Below are positions 9,526 to 17,739 of a stretch of DNA of 64,000 nt, piece after piece (positions within the stretch are counted from its first letter, which is position 1; each line of letters begins with the position of its first letter). This DNA is from Flavobacterium nackdongense (lineage in GTDB: Bacteria; Bacteroidota; Bacteroidia; Flavobacteriales; Flavobacteriaceae). Location of the stretch: assembly GCF_004355225.1 (NCBI RefSeq), contig NZ_CP037933.1, forward strand, positions 3,472,001 to 3,536,000, read 5' to 3'. A program made the position numbers and the translations under genes. A model generated the notes under the pieces. It was not told the origin of the DNA. It ran no database searches and worked only from the letters and a program-made list of their open reading frames with translations.

Positions 9526-10479
9526 TTAATTCAGTTCCTTCCAAACCTTATATCGTTCCTCATTATTCTTGGTCCTTAAAATAATTTCGCCAAGAAAACC
9601 AGCCAAAAATAATTGCGTTCCCAATACCATCGTCGTCAATGAAATGTAAAACCACGGATTATCTGTTATTAAATGATAGGGCAAGTCATTATAAAGGTTG
9701 TATAACTTCATAAAACCAATGAATCCCGCCGCCAGAAAACCAATGATAAACATCACTGAGCCCATAGCTCCAAACAAATGCATCGGTCTTTTTCCGAATT
9801 TAGAAAGGAACCAAATCGTGATTAAATCCAAAAATCCGTTGACAAAACGATCCATACCAAATTTGGTTTCGCCATATTTTCGGGCTTGGTGCTGCACTAC
9901 TTTTTCGCCAATTTTACTAAAACCGGCATTTTTTGCCAAAACTGGGATGTAACGGTGCATTTCGCCAGAAACCTCGACGTTTTTTACCACTACATTTTTG
10001 TAGGCTTTCAAACCACAATTAAAATCGTTGAGTTGCACTCCAGATGTTTTTCTGGCAGCCCAATTGAATAATTTAGAAGGAAGATTTTTGGCTACTACAG
10101 AATCATAGCGTTTCTTTTTCCAACCCGAGACCAAGTCGTAATTTTGTTCTGTTATCATTTCATACAAACCTGGAATTTCTTCTGGACTGTCTTGCAAATC
10201 CGCATCCATTGTGATGATCACATCGCCTTGGGCTTTGGCAAAACCTGCATGCAAAGCCTGTGATTTTCCAAAGTTTTTCATAAAGCGAATGCCTTTTACA
10301 TTCGCATTTTCAGAGGCTAGATCTTCAATGATTGGCCAAGAATTATCTGTACTTCCATCATCAATAAAAATAATTTCGTACGAATAATTGTTGGATTTCA
10401 TTACCGAAATAATCCAAGTGTACAGTTCTTTCAGCGATTCGTCTTCGTTGAGAAGAGGAATTAGTAGGGATAAATTCAT
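9526..10479 (-). CDS. glycosyltransferase family 2, polyprenyl-phosphate sugar transferase type
   Basis: A 317-residue GtrB/DPM1-like enzyme. The GT-A domain has SLLIPLLNEDESL at the N terminus, FIDDGSTDNSW and the metal-binding region TMDADLQDSPEEIP (about 90-105). Two long hydrophobic helices follow (about 232-262 and 270-300). The family transfers a sugar from a nucleotide donor to undecaprenyl phosphate on the cytoplasmic face of the inner membrane, and the lipid-linked sugar is later used outside. It lies eight bases downstream of the DUF4199 gene and about 75 bases upstream of phosphoglucomutase. An imperfect palindrome separates it from the latter. The sugar is unknown. Confidence 0.9.
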   Translation of the reverse strand: MNLSLLIPLLNEDESLKELYTWIISVMKSNNYSYEIIFIDDGSTDNSWPIIEDLASENANVKGIRFMKNFGKSQALHAGFAKAQGDVIITMDADLQDSPEEIPGLYEMITEQNYDLVSGWKKKRYDSVVAKNLPSKLFNWAARKTSGVQLNDFNCGLKAYKNVVVKNVEVSGEMHRYIPVLAKNAGFSKIGEKVVQHQARKYGETKFGMDRFVNGFLDLITIWFLSKFGKRPMHLFGAMGSVMFIIGFLAAGFIGFMKLYNLYNDLPYHLITDNPWFYISLTTMVLGTQLFLAGFLGEIILRTKNNEERYKVWKELN

Positions 10480-10487
10480 TTATTTTT

Positions 10488-11015
10488 TTATTCTTGTGAT
10501 GGTTTGCTTTTAAAGATTAAAGCTAATAATAATCCAAAAAGAGCACTTCCTGCAATGCTAAACGCGGAACCTTTTAATAATTCTATAGTCGAATACGGAT
10601 TGTTTTCTTGCATTTTTTTAATGGCTTCGTTAACCGCAGCAGACGGAGCTCCAAATTTTTGCATCGTTTCGGCAGTATATTTAATAACTATTTCGTTTAT
10701 GGAATCTTTAGCCGATGGATCAATCACGTTAAACAAGAGAATGTTAAAGCCGACAGATATTGCTATTCCAATTACTGCAGAGATAAAATAAGTGGTAAAA
10801 GCTTCTTTAAAAGTAAACATACCTTTTAATTCTTTTTTTGTTTTGGTTAATAAAACGATACCAATGATGAGGTAAACCACTATAATAACTATTCCAAGCC
10901 ACCATTTTACAAAAAGATTTAAATCTATTGCATAAATTGAAGCCGTAATTAAAGCACTTAAAATACCGGTCATTACACCGAAAGAAACCCCATTTTTCTT
11001 GATAATCTCGTTCAT
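10488..11015 (-). CDS. DUF4199 domain-containing membrane protein
   Basis: A 175-residue inner membrane protein with four predicted transmembrane helices (about 12-32, 37-57, 72-97 and 145-168) and a polar stretch of about 45 residues between helices 3 and 4. This pattern matches DUF4199, a family seen mainly in Bacteroidota and often encoded beside GtrB-like glycosyltransferases, as here. Function is unknown. A strong promoter box (11043-11050) precedes it. This is therefore probably the first gene of a minus-strand operon continuing through the glycosyltransferase. Confidence 0.85.
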   Translation of the reverse strand: MNEIIKKNGVSFGVMTGILSALITASIYAIDLNLFVKWWLGIVIIVVYLIIGIVLLTKTKKELKGMFTFKEAFTTYFISAVIGIAISVGFNILLFNVIDPSAKDSINEIVIKYTAETMQKFGAPSAAVNEAIKKMQENNPYSTIELLKGSAFSIAGSALFGLLLALIFKSKPSQE

Positions 11016-11042
11016 ATTTGAAAGTTTTAGTTTAATAATCTA

Positions 11043-11050
11043 CAAATATA
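11043..11050 (-). promoter_or_regulatory. -7 promoter box of the DUF4199 gene
   Basis: Reads TATATTTG on the minus strand, a full match to the Bacteroidota TAnnTTTG box, with a TTTG -33 candidate at 11074-11077 and the ATG about 28 bases downstream. Confidence 0.6.
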
Positions 11051-11117
11051 GCAATTCCCAATTTATTCACAGACAAAAATCGGTTTTTGCGAATAGATAA
11101 AAAAAGTATTTCAAAGG

Positions 11118-11147
11118 TTTGTTTATTGAAAATTTTGTGTACATTTG
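11118..11147 (+). promoter_or_regulatory. promoter of rpmE2
   Basis: TTTG at 11118-11121 and TACATTTG at 11140-11147, separated by 18 bases, match the Bacteroidota housekeeping promoter. The start of transcription is expected near 11152, giving a leader of about 110 bases before the L31 ATG. The divergent DUF4199 promoter lies about 90 bases away. Confidence 0.75.
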
Positions 11148-11200
11148 CATCCTCAAATTGAGAAAAGAATTGTAAACAAAAAGAGTCGTTGCATTTACAC

Positions 11201-11221
11201 CTTTTTCGAAAGTCGAGAAAG
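11201..11221 (+). promoter_or_regulatory. stable hairpin in the rpmE2 leader
   Basis: Arms CTTTTTCGA (11201-11209) and TCGAGAAAG (11213-11221) pair over nine positions with one G-T wobble around a three-base loop. The hairpin sits mid-leader and has no T-run. It is a candidate ribosomal-protein leader element, but no known L31 leader family is recognised. Confidence 0.4.
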
Positions 11222-11261
11222 CTTCAAAATTAAAACGCTCAAAAAAATAAAAAAAATAAAG

Positions 11262-11513
11262 ATGAAAAAAGGAATTCACCCAGAAAATTACAGATTAGTT
11301 GCTTTTAAAGATATGTCTAACGAGGACGTTTTTATCACTAAATCTACTGCAGAAACAAGAGAAACAATCACTGTTGACGGTGTTGAATATCCAGTTGTAA
11401 AAATGGAGATCTCTAGAACTTCTCACCCTTTTTATACAGGTAAATCTAAACTTATTGATACTGCAGGACGTATCGATAAATTCAAAACTAAATACGCTAA
11501 ACACGTTAAATAA
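11262..11513 (+). CDS. rpmE2: 50S ribosomal protein L31 type B
   Basis: An 83-residue ribosomal protein of the large subunit. The sequence starts [19 protein letters not shown] and has the type B features: extra central residues and no CxxC zinc ligands, so it is the zinc-independent paralogue. In-frame codons extend upstream to 11145, but ATG at 11262 is the family start and follows a promoter with a 110-base leader. In many bacteria type B L31 is induced by zinc shortage through Zur. No zinc-box is evident here, and in Bacteroidota type B is commonly the only L31. A clear terminator follows at 11543. Confidence 0.96.
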   Translation: MKKGIHPENYRLVAFKDMSNEDVFITKSTAETRETITVDGVEYPVVKMEISRTSHPFYTGKSKLIDTAGRIDKFKTKYAKHVK

Positions 11514-11542
11514 TATTTTATTCGGTTTAAAGAAATATCACA

Positions 11543-11569
11543 AACTCTCCTTTTTGGGGAGTTTTTTTA
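11543..11569 (+). terminator. intrinsic terminator of rpmE2
   Basis: Stem AACTCTCC / GGGGAGTT (eight pairs, one wobble) with a T5 loop, followed by a run of T residues; it lies 30 bases after the rpmE2 stop. Confidence 0.85.
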
Positions 11570-11593
11570 TTTTTATCACTATCCAAAACTTTG

Positions 11594-11601
11594 TAACTTT
11601 G
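11594..11601 (+). promoter_or_regulatory. -7 promoter box of the GlmU-like gene
   Basis: TAACTTTG matches TAnnTTTG exactly. It lies about 70 bases upstream of the ATG at 11673 and just after the rpmE2 terminator. No convincing TTTG -33 element is visible. Confidence 0.5.
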
Positions 11602-11672
11602 GATTTTTAAAGTACAGACCTTGCAGTTCCGATGTTGCATTGCAAAGTCTCTAATAAATTAAAAATAAAACC

Positions 11673-12848
11673 ATGAATTATATCCTTTTCGATGGACCTG
11701 CCAGAAATGCTTTGCTGCCTTTTACTTTCACGCGTCCTGTTGCCGACATTCTAATCGGTATTTTGACCATTCGCCAGAAATGGGAAAAACGTTTGGGATC
11801 GACCACAACTACATTGACCGAGGAATATTTGTCCGAAAAATTTCCAATGATAGAAATGGAGGAGAATGTGATGATCAACGCATCCTTTTTGCCCAATTCG
11901 GTTTTGGCTGAAATGGTTGTAAACCTAAGTTCAAATCAAGCTATTTTTAAAGGAGAGGATGTCATTGCTTTTTACACTAGTGAGAATCAGGAAGAGGTTG
12001 ATTTCGATACTTATCAAATCATTGAATTTGAAGGAGAAGTTTTGAGAATAGAACGTACTTGGGATATTTTTTCGAACAATGATGCGGCTATTCGAGAAGA
12101 TTTTGAGCTTTTGACTGAAGGTAGAAAATCACAAAGTATTCCCAAAAGTGTTAATGTGATTGATAAAGAAAATATTTTTATCGAAGAAGGAGCAAAACTC
12201 GAATTTGTGACTCTAAATGCATCATCAGGTCCTATTTATATTGGAAAAAATACCGAAATAATGGAAGGTTCTGTTATTCGTGGTCCATTTGCTTTATGCG
12301 AAAACGCTTCTGTGAAAATGGGTTCTAAAATCTATGGTGCTACAACGGTTGGTTCGTATTCTAGAATTGGCGGTGAGGTAAAAAATGCAGTAATTTTTTC
12401 CTATTCTAATAAAGGGCACGAAGGATTTTTGGGCGATTCTGTGCTAGGCGAATGGTGTAATATCGGAGCAGATACCAATACTTCAAATCTGAAAAATAAT
12501 TATGACGAAGTAAAACTGTGGAGTTATGAAACCGAAGGTTTTGCCAAAACTGGACTGCAATTTTGTGGTTTAATGATGGGAGACCACAGCAAATGCGGTA
12601 TCAACACCATGTTCAATACTGGAACTGTGGTTGGGGTAAGTGCCAATATTTTTGGTGCTGGATTTCCCCGCAATTTTGTTCCGAGTTTTTCTTGGGGCGG
12701 AGCTGCTGGATTTACAACCTATCTAACCAAGAAAGCCTTCGAAACGGCTCGATTAGTAATGAGTCGCAGAAATATTCACTTTGACGAAAAAGAAGCAGCG
12801 ATTTTAGAACACGTTTTTGAGGAAACTAAAAAGTGGAGAAAGGAGTAA
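11673..12848 (+). CDS. GlmU-family putative sugar nucleotidyltransferase
   Basis: A 391-residue protein of the Bacteroidota GlmU-like family. The N-terminal half (about 1-170) is a variant nucleotidyltransferase domain starting NYILFDGPARNALLPFTFTR. It lacks a clear GxGTRM pyrophosphorylase loop. The C-terminal half (about 180-370) is a left-handed beta-helix of hexapeptide repeats (IYIGKNTEIMEGSVIRGPF, IGADTNTSNL and neighbours), as in acyltransferases. By family it is annotated as a bifunctional UDP-GlcNAc pyrophosphorylase/acetyltransferase. The weak loop leaves the transferase half uncertain. It has its own promoter and terminator and is probably monocistronic. Confidence 0.85.
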   Translation: MNYILFDGPARNALLPFTFTRPVADILIGILTIRQKWEKRLGSTTTTLTEEYLSEKFPMIEMEENVMINASFLPNSVLAEMVVNLSSNQAIFKGEDVIAFYTSENQEEVDFDTYQIIEFEGEVLRIERTWDIFSNNDAAIREDFELLTEGRKSQSIPKSVNVIDKENIFIEEGAKLEFVTLNASSGPIYIGKNTEIMEGSVIRGPFALCENASVKMGSKIYGATTVGSYSRIGGEVKNAVIFSYSNKGHEGFLGDSVLGEWCNIGADTNTSNLKNNYDEVKLWSYETEGFAKTGLQFCGLMMGDHSKCGINTMFNTGTVVGVSANIFGAGFPRNFVPSFSWGGAAGFTTYLTKKAFETARLVMSRRNIHFDEKEAAILEHVFEETKKWRKE

Positions 12849-12881
12849 CTTGAAAATAATTAATTTGAAAATTTTTAAATG

Positions 12882-12915
12882 ACCATGATTGCGAAAGCAG
12901 TTGTGGTTTTTTATT
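12882..12915 (+). terminator. intrinsic terminator of the GlmU-like gene
   Basis: Stem ACCATGATTGC / GCAGTTGTGGT (eleven positions, three wobbles) closed by a GAAA tetraloop and followed by six T residues. Confidence 0.75.
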
Positions 12916-12965
12916 TGTCTATTTTCTATCAAAACTATTGATTTCGTGATAAAGTTTTTTATTTG

Positions 12966-12973
12966 TAATTTTG
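12966..12973 (+). promoter_or_regulatory. -7 promoter box of mtaB
   Basis: TAATTTTG matches TAnnTTTG. It places the start of transcription near 12978 and leaves a leader of about 40 bases before the ATG at 13018. Confidence 0.6.
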
Positions 12974-13017
12974 CAAGCTCAATTTTTTGACAACGATTTC
13001 ATTAATTGAGTTATTTT

Positions 13018-14337
13018 ATGGAAAATAGAAAAAAAGTAGCGTTCTACACGCTAGGTTGTAAGTTGAATTTTTCGGAAACTTCAACTATTGCTAGGAGTTT
13101 TCAAGACGAGGGTTTTGACCGCGTCGATTTTGAAGAAGTGGCTGATATGTATGTGATCAACACGTGTTCAGTTACTGAGAACGCCGACAAACAATTCAAA
13201 CAAGTTGTGCGAAAAGCGATGAAACTCAATGACAAAGCTTTTGTTGCCGCCATCGGTTGTTATGCCCAACTCAAACCTGAAGAATTAGCCAATGTCGATG
13301 GAGTCGACTTGGTTTTGGGAGCCACCGAAAAGTTTAAAATCACCGATTACATCAACGATTTATCCAAAAATGATTTTGGCGAAGTGCATTCTTGTGAGAT
13401 TGAGGAGGCCGATTTCTATGTAGGCAGTTATTCTATTGGCGACAGAACTCGTGCTTTCTTGAAAGTGCAAGACGGTTGCGATTATAAATGTACCTATTGC
13501 ACGATTCCATTGGCGAGAGGGATTTCTCGAAGTGATGAACTGCAAAATGTACTTAAAAATGCTAAAGAAATCTCTGAACAAGGAATTAAAGAGATTGTCT
13601 TGACCGGTGTAAACATTGGCGATTATGGAAAAGGGGAATTTGGCAATAAAAAGCACGAACACACTTTCTTAGAACTGGTTCAATCGTTGGACCAAGTCGA
13701 AGGAATCGAAAGATTGCGAATTTCGTCTATAGAACCCAATTTACTGAAAAACGAAACCATTGAATTCGTTGCTAAAAGTCGCACTTTTGTGCCGCATTTT
13801 CATATTCCTTTGCAATCAGGAAGCAATGAAATCTTGAAGTTGATGAAACGCCGTTATCTTCGAGAAGTGTACACCGAACGAGTTGATAAAATTCGGGAAG
13901 TGATGCCCGATGCTTGCATTGGTGTGGACGTAATTGTTGGTTTTCCCGGAGAAACCGATGAGCATTTTCTAGAAACTTATCATTTTTTGAATGATTTAGA
14001 TATTTCATATTTGCACGTTTTTACGTATTCAGAACGTGACAATACCGAAGCTGCCGAAATGGAAGGCATTGTTCCTGCCAATGTACGGGCGAAACGGAGC
14101 AAAATGTTGCGTGGATTATCTGTAAAAAAACGTCGCGCTTTTTACGAAAGTCAAATTGGAACTAATAGGACTGTGCTTTTTGAAGCGGACAATAAAGAAG
14201 GATACATTCACGGTTTTACCGAAAACTACGTTCGAGTGAAAACTCCTTGGAATCCGGCATTGGCAAACACTTTGCAAGAAATCAATTTGACAAAAATTGA
14301 TGAGGATGGAAGTGTACGAATTGAATTCGCCCCCTAA
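13018..14337 (+). CDS. mtaB: tRNA (t6A37) methylthiotransferase MtaB
   Basis: A 439-residue radical-SAM methylthiotransferase that converts t6A37 to ms2t6A37 in ANN-decoding tRNAs. The N-terminal MTTase domain starts KVAFYTLGCKLNFSETS with Cys14, and further cysteines in INTCSV and AIGCYAQ bind one cluster. The radical-SAM CxxxCxxC is CDYKCTYC (Cys154, Cys158, Cys161). The LNFSETS context and length fit MtaB rather than MiaB or RimO. ATG at 13018 is chosen over an in-frame TTG at 13006 because it begins the conserved sequence. The last two residues and the stop (gcc ccc taa) lie inside a GC-rich palindromic repeat (14329-14353) also found near 42.8 kb. Confidence 0.94.
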   Translation: MENRKKVAFYTLGCKLNFSETSTIARSFQDEGFDRVDFEEVADMYVINTCSVTENADKQFKQVVRKAMKLNDKAFVAAIGCYAQLKPEELANVDGVDLVLGATEKFKITDYINDLSKNDFGEVHSCEIEEADFYVGSYSIGDRTRAFLKVQDGCDYKCTYCTIPLARGISRSDELQNVLKNAKEISEQGIKEIVLTGVNIGDYGKGEFGNKKHEHTFLELVQSLDQVEGIERLRISSIEPNLLKNETIEFVAKSRTFVPHFHIPLQSGSNEILKLMKRRYLREVYTERVDKIREVMPDACIGVDVIVGFPGETDEHFLETYHFLNDLDISYLHVFTYSERDNTEAAEMEGIVPANVRAKRSKMLRGLSVKKRRAFYESQIGTNRTVLFEADNKEGYIHGFTENYVRVKTPWNPALANTLQEINLTKIDEDGSVRIEFAP

Positions 14338-14353
14338 ACCCCCGAACGGGGAA
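14329..14353 (+). repeat. GC-rich palindromic element, copy 1
   Basis: CCCCCTAAACCCCCGAACGGGG with short flanks; a degenerate copy of the 26-base element at 42769 and 42931. It contains the mtaB stop codon. Confidence 0.7.
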
Positions 14354-14361
14354 TTTTAAAC

Positions 14362-14385
14362 TAAATACTAAAATTTTAGTATTTA
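14362..14385. other. 24-base perfect AT-rich palindrome
   Basis: A fully symmetric sequence whose half is TAAATACTAAAA, just downstream of mtaB and before the shared terminator. It has no T-tail, so it may be an operator, a cruciform site or part of the 3' processing region. Confidence 0.45.
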
Positions 14386-14387
14386 TT

Positions 14388-14426
14388 AAAGCTTCCAGTC
14401 TTTCAAAGGTTGGAAGCTTTAGTTTT
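14388..14426. terminator. bidirectional terminator between mtaB and the DUF gene
   Basis: Perfect ten-base stem AAAGCTTCCA (14388-14397) / TGGAAGCTTT (14411-14420). T residues follow on the plus side. The minus side overlaps the stop of the convergent gene and has A/T-rich flanks. Confidence 0.8.
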
Positions 14427-15243
14427 TTATAACAAGTTTAAAAATTTCAGTTTCCAAAAGGTCGGTGTCATTGTCTTCGCAAATCAGCAATTGGATTTGG
14501 CTTTCAGATTTGTAAAAAAGTGTCAATCCTTCAAATTTGTGTCTATCTGAGATTTTTTGGGTGAATTCAATTTCCAATGTTTTACTATTCATTCTTCCTA
14601 TAATAGTTCCAAAAATTTCGCCGTCATCATAAGTAGAAGTAGTATTTTCGGCTGTGGCCAAAAAATAAATTTTGTCATCTACTAAAATTGCATCGGTAAA
14701 CGAGGTTTCGATCTGCTTGATTTTGGGTAATGACACTTTCGTAAACACCGCAGTCGACTCATTTTCTAAAGAATTAAGAGTAAAAATGCCGTTTTTCGAA
14801 TGAAGACCGTTTCCTCTTTGAAATAATAGCCAATTTTCCTTGCAGAAAATAGCACCCTCGATATTTAGTTCATCATCCGAAATGGAGCAAGTCTGTCTTA
14901 GGTTTTGGTATAAAGCAGACAAATCGGTTTCGATTATTGACTTGTTTTCGAGCTGGTAAACTATTCTTTTTTCTCTTTTAGCGGTGGAACCCGAACCCAA
15001 AAGATGGAGCTCATTTCCTTTCAATGCAATCGATTCAAAATCGATTTTGTCTTTTTTTGGGATATTTTCTTCGGCGTTTTCTACTAGCTTTATTTTCGAA
15101 AGTTGGTTTTCAGCAATTTGATATTCGTATAAAAAGGAACTGTTGTCGGATATGACAAACAAGGAATTGTTCAGATAAATAAGCCCTGATGCTGAGCCAA
15201 TACCCTTAATTTTCAGGAAGTGTTCGAGTTTGATATTTTGCAT
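14419..15243 (-). CDS. conserved hypothetical protein, probably beta-propeller (DUF6929-like)
   Basis: A 274-residue protein without signal peptide or membrane helices. Repeated strands with small polar turns (SASGLIYLNNSLFVISDN, SIALKGNELHLLGSG, FTDAILVDDKIYFLATAEN) suggest a beta-propeller-like fold. It resembles a Flavobacteriia family annotated as DUF6929. That link is from memory and is not secure. It is convergent with mtaB and shares its terminator. Function is unknown. Confidence 0.6.
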   Translation of the reverse strand: MQNIKLEHFLKIKGIGSASGLIYLNNSLFVISDNSSFLYEYQIAENQLSKIKLVENAEENIPKKDKIDFESIALKGNELHLLGSGSTAKREKRIVYQLENKSIIETDLSALYQNLRQTCSISDDELNIEGAIFCKENWLLFQRGNGLHSKNGIFTLNSLENESTAVFTKVSLPKIKQIETSFTDAILVDDKIYFLATAENTTSTYDDGEIFGTIIGRMNSKTLEIEFTQKISDRHKFEGLTLFYKSESQIQLLICEDNDTDLLETEIFKLVIKN

Positions 15244-15340
15244 AAATAAGATTCAAGGGGTTGATGTATAATTCTACAACAGTATTTCTAAACTTTTCGA
15301 AATTAGTAAAATCAATCGAATTTGTGAGGGCTTTTTACTA

Positions 15341-15348
15341 TATCTTTG
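15341..15348 (+). promoter_or_regulatory. -7 promoter box of the MATE gene
   Basis: TATCTTTG, exact TAnnTTTG, with TTTG at 15321-15324 (spacing 16, slightly short). It supports the GTG start at 15368. Confidence 0.6.
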
Positions 15349-15367
15349 CCAACCTAAATTATTTGAA

Positions 15368-16750
15368 GTGAATTTATCCCAATATACAAAAGAGTTTTCT
15401 TATAATCTGCAATTGGCTTATCCTGTTATTTTGGGAATGCTGGGTCATACTTTGATAGGCATAGTCGATAATTTTATGGTAGGAAATTTGGGTTCAACGG
15501 AGTTAGCTGCGGTTTCTTTGGGTAATAGTTTTATCTTTATCGGTATGTCTTTGGGAATTGGATTTTCAACGGCGATTACGCCATTTATTGCCGAAGCCGA
15601 TGCTGAAAAAAATGATGAAAAAATCCGTACTACTTTTCATCACGGACTATTATTGTGTACCATATTGGGCCTTGCTATTTTTCTATTAATTGTTTTGGCT
15701 AAACCTATAATGGGTTTGATGAACCAACCTGAGGCTGTAGTCCGATTGGCTTCGCCTTATATCGATTGGGTTGCATTCTCGCTGATTCCTGTGGTAATTT
15801 TTCAGGGATACAAGCAATTTGCCGATGGATTGTCGCAGACCAAATATTCGATGTACGCCATTTATTTGGCCAATGTCGTTCACGTTTTCTTCAATTATGT
15901 GTTGATTTATGGTGTTTGGGGTTTTCCTAAATTGGGCATTATTGGAGCTGCATTGGGAACAGTTATTTCGAGGATAATGATGGTGGTTTTTATGCATTAT
16001 ATAATGAAACATAACGTTACCTTTAAGCGATATTTCAAAAATTTTACTTTCGAAGAAATCAAAAAATCCATTTTGAAAAAAATTATCAATCTGGGTTTTC
16101 CTTCCGCAATGCAGATGTTGTTTGAAGTAGCTTTATTCACCGCAGCAATTTGGCTTTCGGGTTCCTTGGGTAAGAATAGCCAAGCCGCAAATCAAATTGC
16201 CTTGACGCTGGCTTCTTCCACATTTATGGTAGCTATTGGGTTCAGCGTAACAGCGATGATTCGAGTGAGTAATTACAGAGGGTTAAAGGACTACAAAGAA
16301 TTGATTGTTGTGGCAAAATCCATATTTTTAATCACCATTATGGTCGAGCTTTTCTTCGGAACTCTTTTTGTGATTTCTCATAATTTTTTACCTCATTTAT
16401 TTTTGAATATGACCGATAGTACTCAACAGTTGGACAATACAGAAATAATACTGATAGCATCTAAATTGCTTTTGGTGGCAGCTGTTTTTCAAATATCAGA
16501 TGGAATGCAAGTGGTAGTTTTGGGTGCTTTGCGTGGATTACAAGACGTGAAAATCCCAATGTACATCACTTTTGTGGCATATTGGATTGTAGGATTTCCT
16601 ATTTCGTATTTTCTTGGAAAACACACTGAATTAGGTGCCACTGGGATTTGGATCGGACTTTTGGCAGGCTTAACATCGGCCGCTTTATTTTTGTATATTC
16701 GGTTTACAAGATTGACTAAAAAGTTGGTTTTGGAAAATGATAACTTTTAA
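15368..16750 (+). CDS. MATE family efflux transporter
   Basis: A 460-residue inner membrane protein with twelve predicted helices in two six-helix halves. The start is GTG at 15368, placed by the promoter 20 bases upstream. Family-typical sequence includes YPVILGMLGHTLIGIVDNFMVG in helix 1 and AANQIALTLASSTFMVAIGFS in the second half. MATE proteins expel cationic drugs or metabolites using a Na+ or H+ gradient. It resembles the NorM branch, but the substrate is unknown. It is probably transcribed alone or with the downstream SPFH gene 75 bases away. Confidence 0.92.
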   Translation: MNLSQYTKEFSYNLQLAYPVILGMLGHTLIGIVDNFMVGNLGSTELAAVSLGNSFIFIGMSLGIGFSTAITPFIAEADAEKNDEKIRTTFHHGLLLCTILGLAIFLLIVLAKPIMGLMNQPEAVVRLASPYIDWVAFSLIPVVIFQGYKQFADGLSQTKYSMYAIYLANVVHVFFNYVLIYGVWGFPKLGIIGAALGTVISRIMMVVFMHYIMKHNVTFKRYFKNFTFEEIKKSILKKIINLGFPSAMQMLFEVALFTAAIWLSGSLGKNSQAANQIALTLASSTFMVAIGFSVTAMIRVSNYRGLKDYKELIVVAKSIFLITIMVELFFGTLFVISHNFLPHLFLNMTDSTQQLDNTEIILIASKLLLVAAVFQISDGMQVVVLGALRGLQDVKIPMYITFVAYWIVGFPISYFLGKHTELGATGIWIGLLAGLTSAALFLYIRFTRLTKKLVLENDNF

Positions 16751-16825
16751 AGTTTTTTCTTAAAATAATTGTAACTTCCAATCGGATTTATCGTATAATC
16801 ATCGAACAAATTAATTTTCAAAAAA

Positions 16826-17734
16826 ATGATACTATTAATTATTATTGGGGTTATTTTACTGATTGTGAGTTTTGCTTTAAAAAGCAATGCTGGTAATCCA
16901 TTTTTTAAATTTTCAGGACCACTTAGGATTGCTGGACTTCTAGTTATTGTATTGGGTGTTTTCTCGTCGATGTTCAAACAAATTGATGCTGGAAAAGTTG
17001 GGGTAAAGTCGCTGTACGGAAGTGTACAGTCGGATGTTTTGGAAAGTGGTTTGCATTTAATAAATCCACTTCTTGAGGTGACTGATTTTGATATTCAAAC
17101 CCAAAATTACACCATGTCGGCCATTCATAACGAAGGCGCTCAGGAAGGCGATGACGCGATTCGAGTTTTGTCCAATGATGGACTCGAAGTGATTATCGAT
17201 TTGACAGTTTTGTACAAAATTACTCCTACTGATGCACCTAAAATTTTCAAGCAAATTGGGGTAAATTATACCGATAAAATTGTGCGTCCAGTCACTAGAA
17301 CCCGCATTCGCGACAACGCGGTTTATTATGATGCTGTGGCCTTGTATTCGACCAAAAGAAACGAATTTCAGCAACGAATTTTCAAAAGTATTGAAGAAGA
17401 TTTTAAATCCAGAGGTTTAATTTTAGAACAATTATTAATTCGGAATATTAATCTTCCGGCATCGGTCAAAGCGACTATTGAAAGCAAGATCAATGCCGAG
17501 CAAGAAGCGCAAAAAATGACTTTTGTACTTCAAAAAGAAAAACAAGAAGCCGAAAGAAAAAGAGTCGAAGCGCAAGGTATCGCCGATTATCAAAGAATTA
17601 TTTCGTTGGGATTGACCGACAAACAATTGCAATACGAACAAATAAAAGCACAGAAAGAAATCGCTACTTCACCCAACACGAAAATCATTTTTATGGGAAA
17701 AGGAAGTGCGCCAGTAATTTTGTCTGATAAATAA
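16826..17734 (+). CDS. prohibitin/SPFH domain protein
   Basis: A 302-residue membrane-anchored scaffold protein. Two hydrophobic segments at the N terminus (about 1-17 and 28-46) precede the SPFH/band 7 domain (about 50-220). The domain contains IDAGKVGVKSLYGSVQ and the conserved VRPVTRTRIRDNAV. A C-terminal alanine/glutamate-rich coiled coil follows (about 220-285, EAQKMTFVLQKEKQEAERK). Prohibitin-like proteins form ring assemblies in the membrane and modulate FtsH-type proteases or membrane domains. No nfeD partner is adjacent, so the prohibitin branch is favoured. Confidence 0.88.
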   Translation: MILLIIIGVILLIVSFALKSNAGNPFFKFSGPLRIAGLLVIVLGVFSSMFKQIDAGKVGVKSLYGSVQSDVLESGLHLINPLLEVTDFDIQTQNYTMSAIHNEGAQEGDDAIRVLSNDGLEVIIDLTVLYKITPTDAPKIFKQIGVNYTDKIVRPVTRTRIRDNAVYYDAVALYSTKRNEFQQRIFKSIEEDFKSRGLILEQLLIRNINLPASVKATIESKINAEQEAQKMTFVLQKEKQEAERKRVEAQGIADYQRIISLGLTDKQLQYEQIKAQKEIATSPNTKIIFMGKGSAPVILSDK

Positions 17735-17739
17735 TAACG

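Noticed and set aside
4119-11015. Defence island around the DUF2971 and YhcG-type genes
   Set aside because: Both families can occur in defence islands, but here they are interspersed with core genes and no helicase, methylase or toxin genes are present.
11145-11261. N-terminal extension of ribosomal protein L31
   Set aside because: The extra in-frame codons lie in the leader downstream of the promoter and are not part of the L31 family. ATG at 11262 starts the conserved protein.
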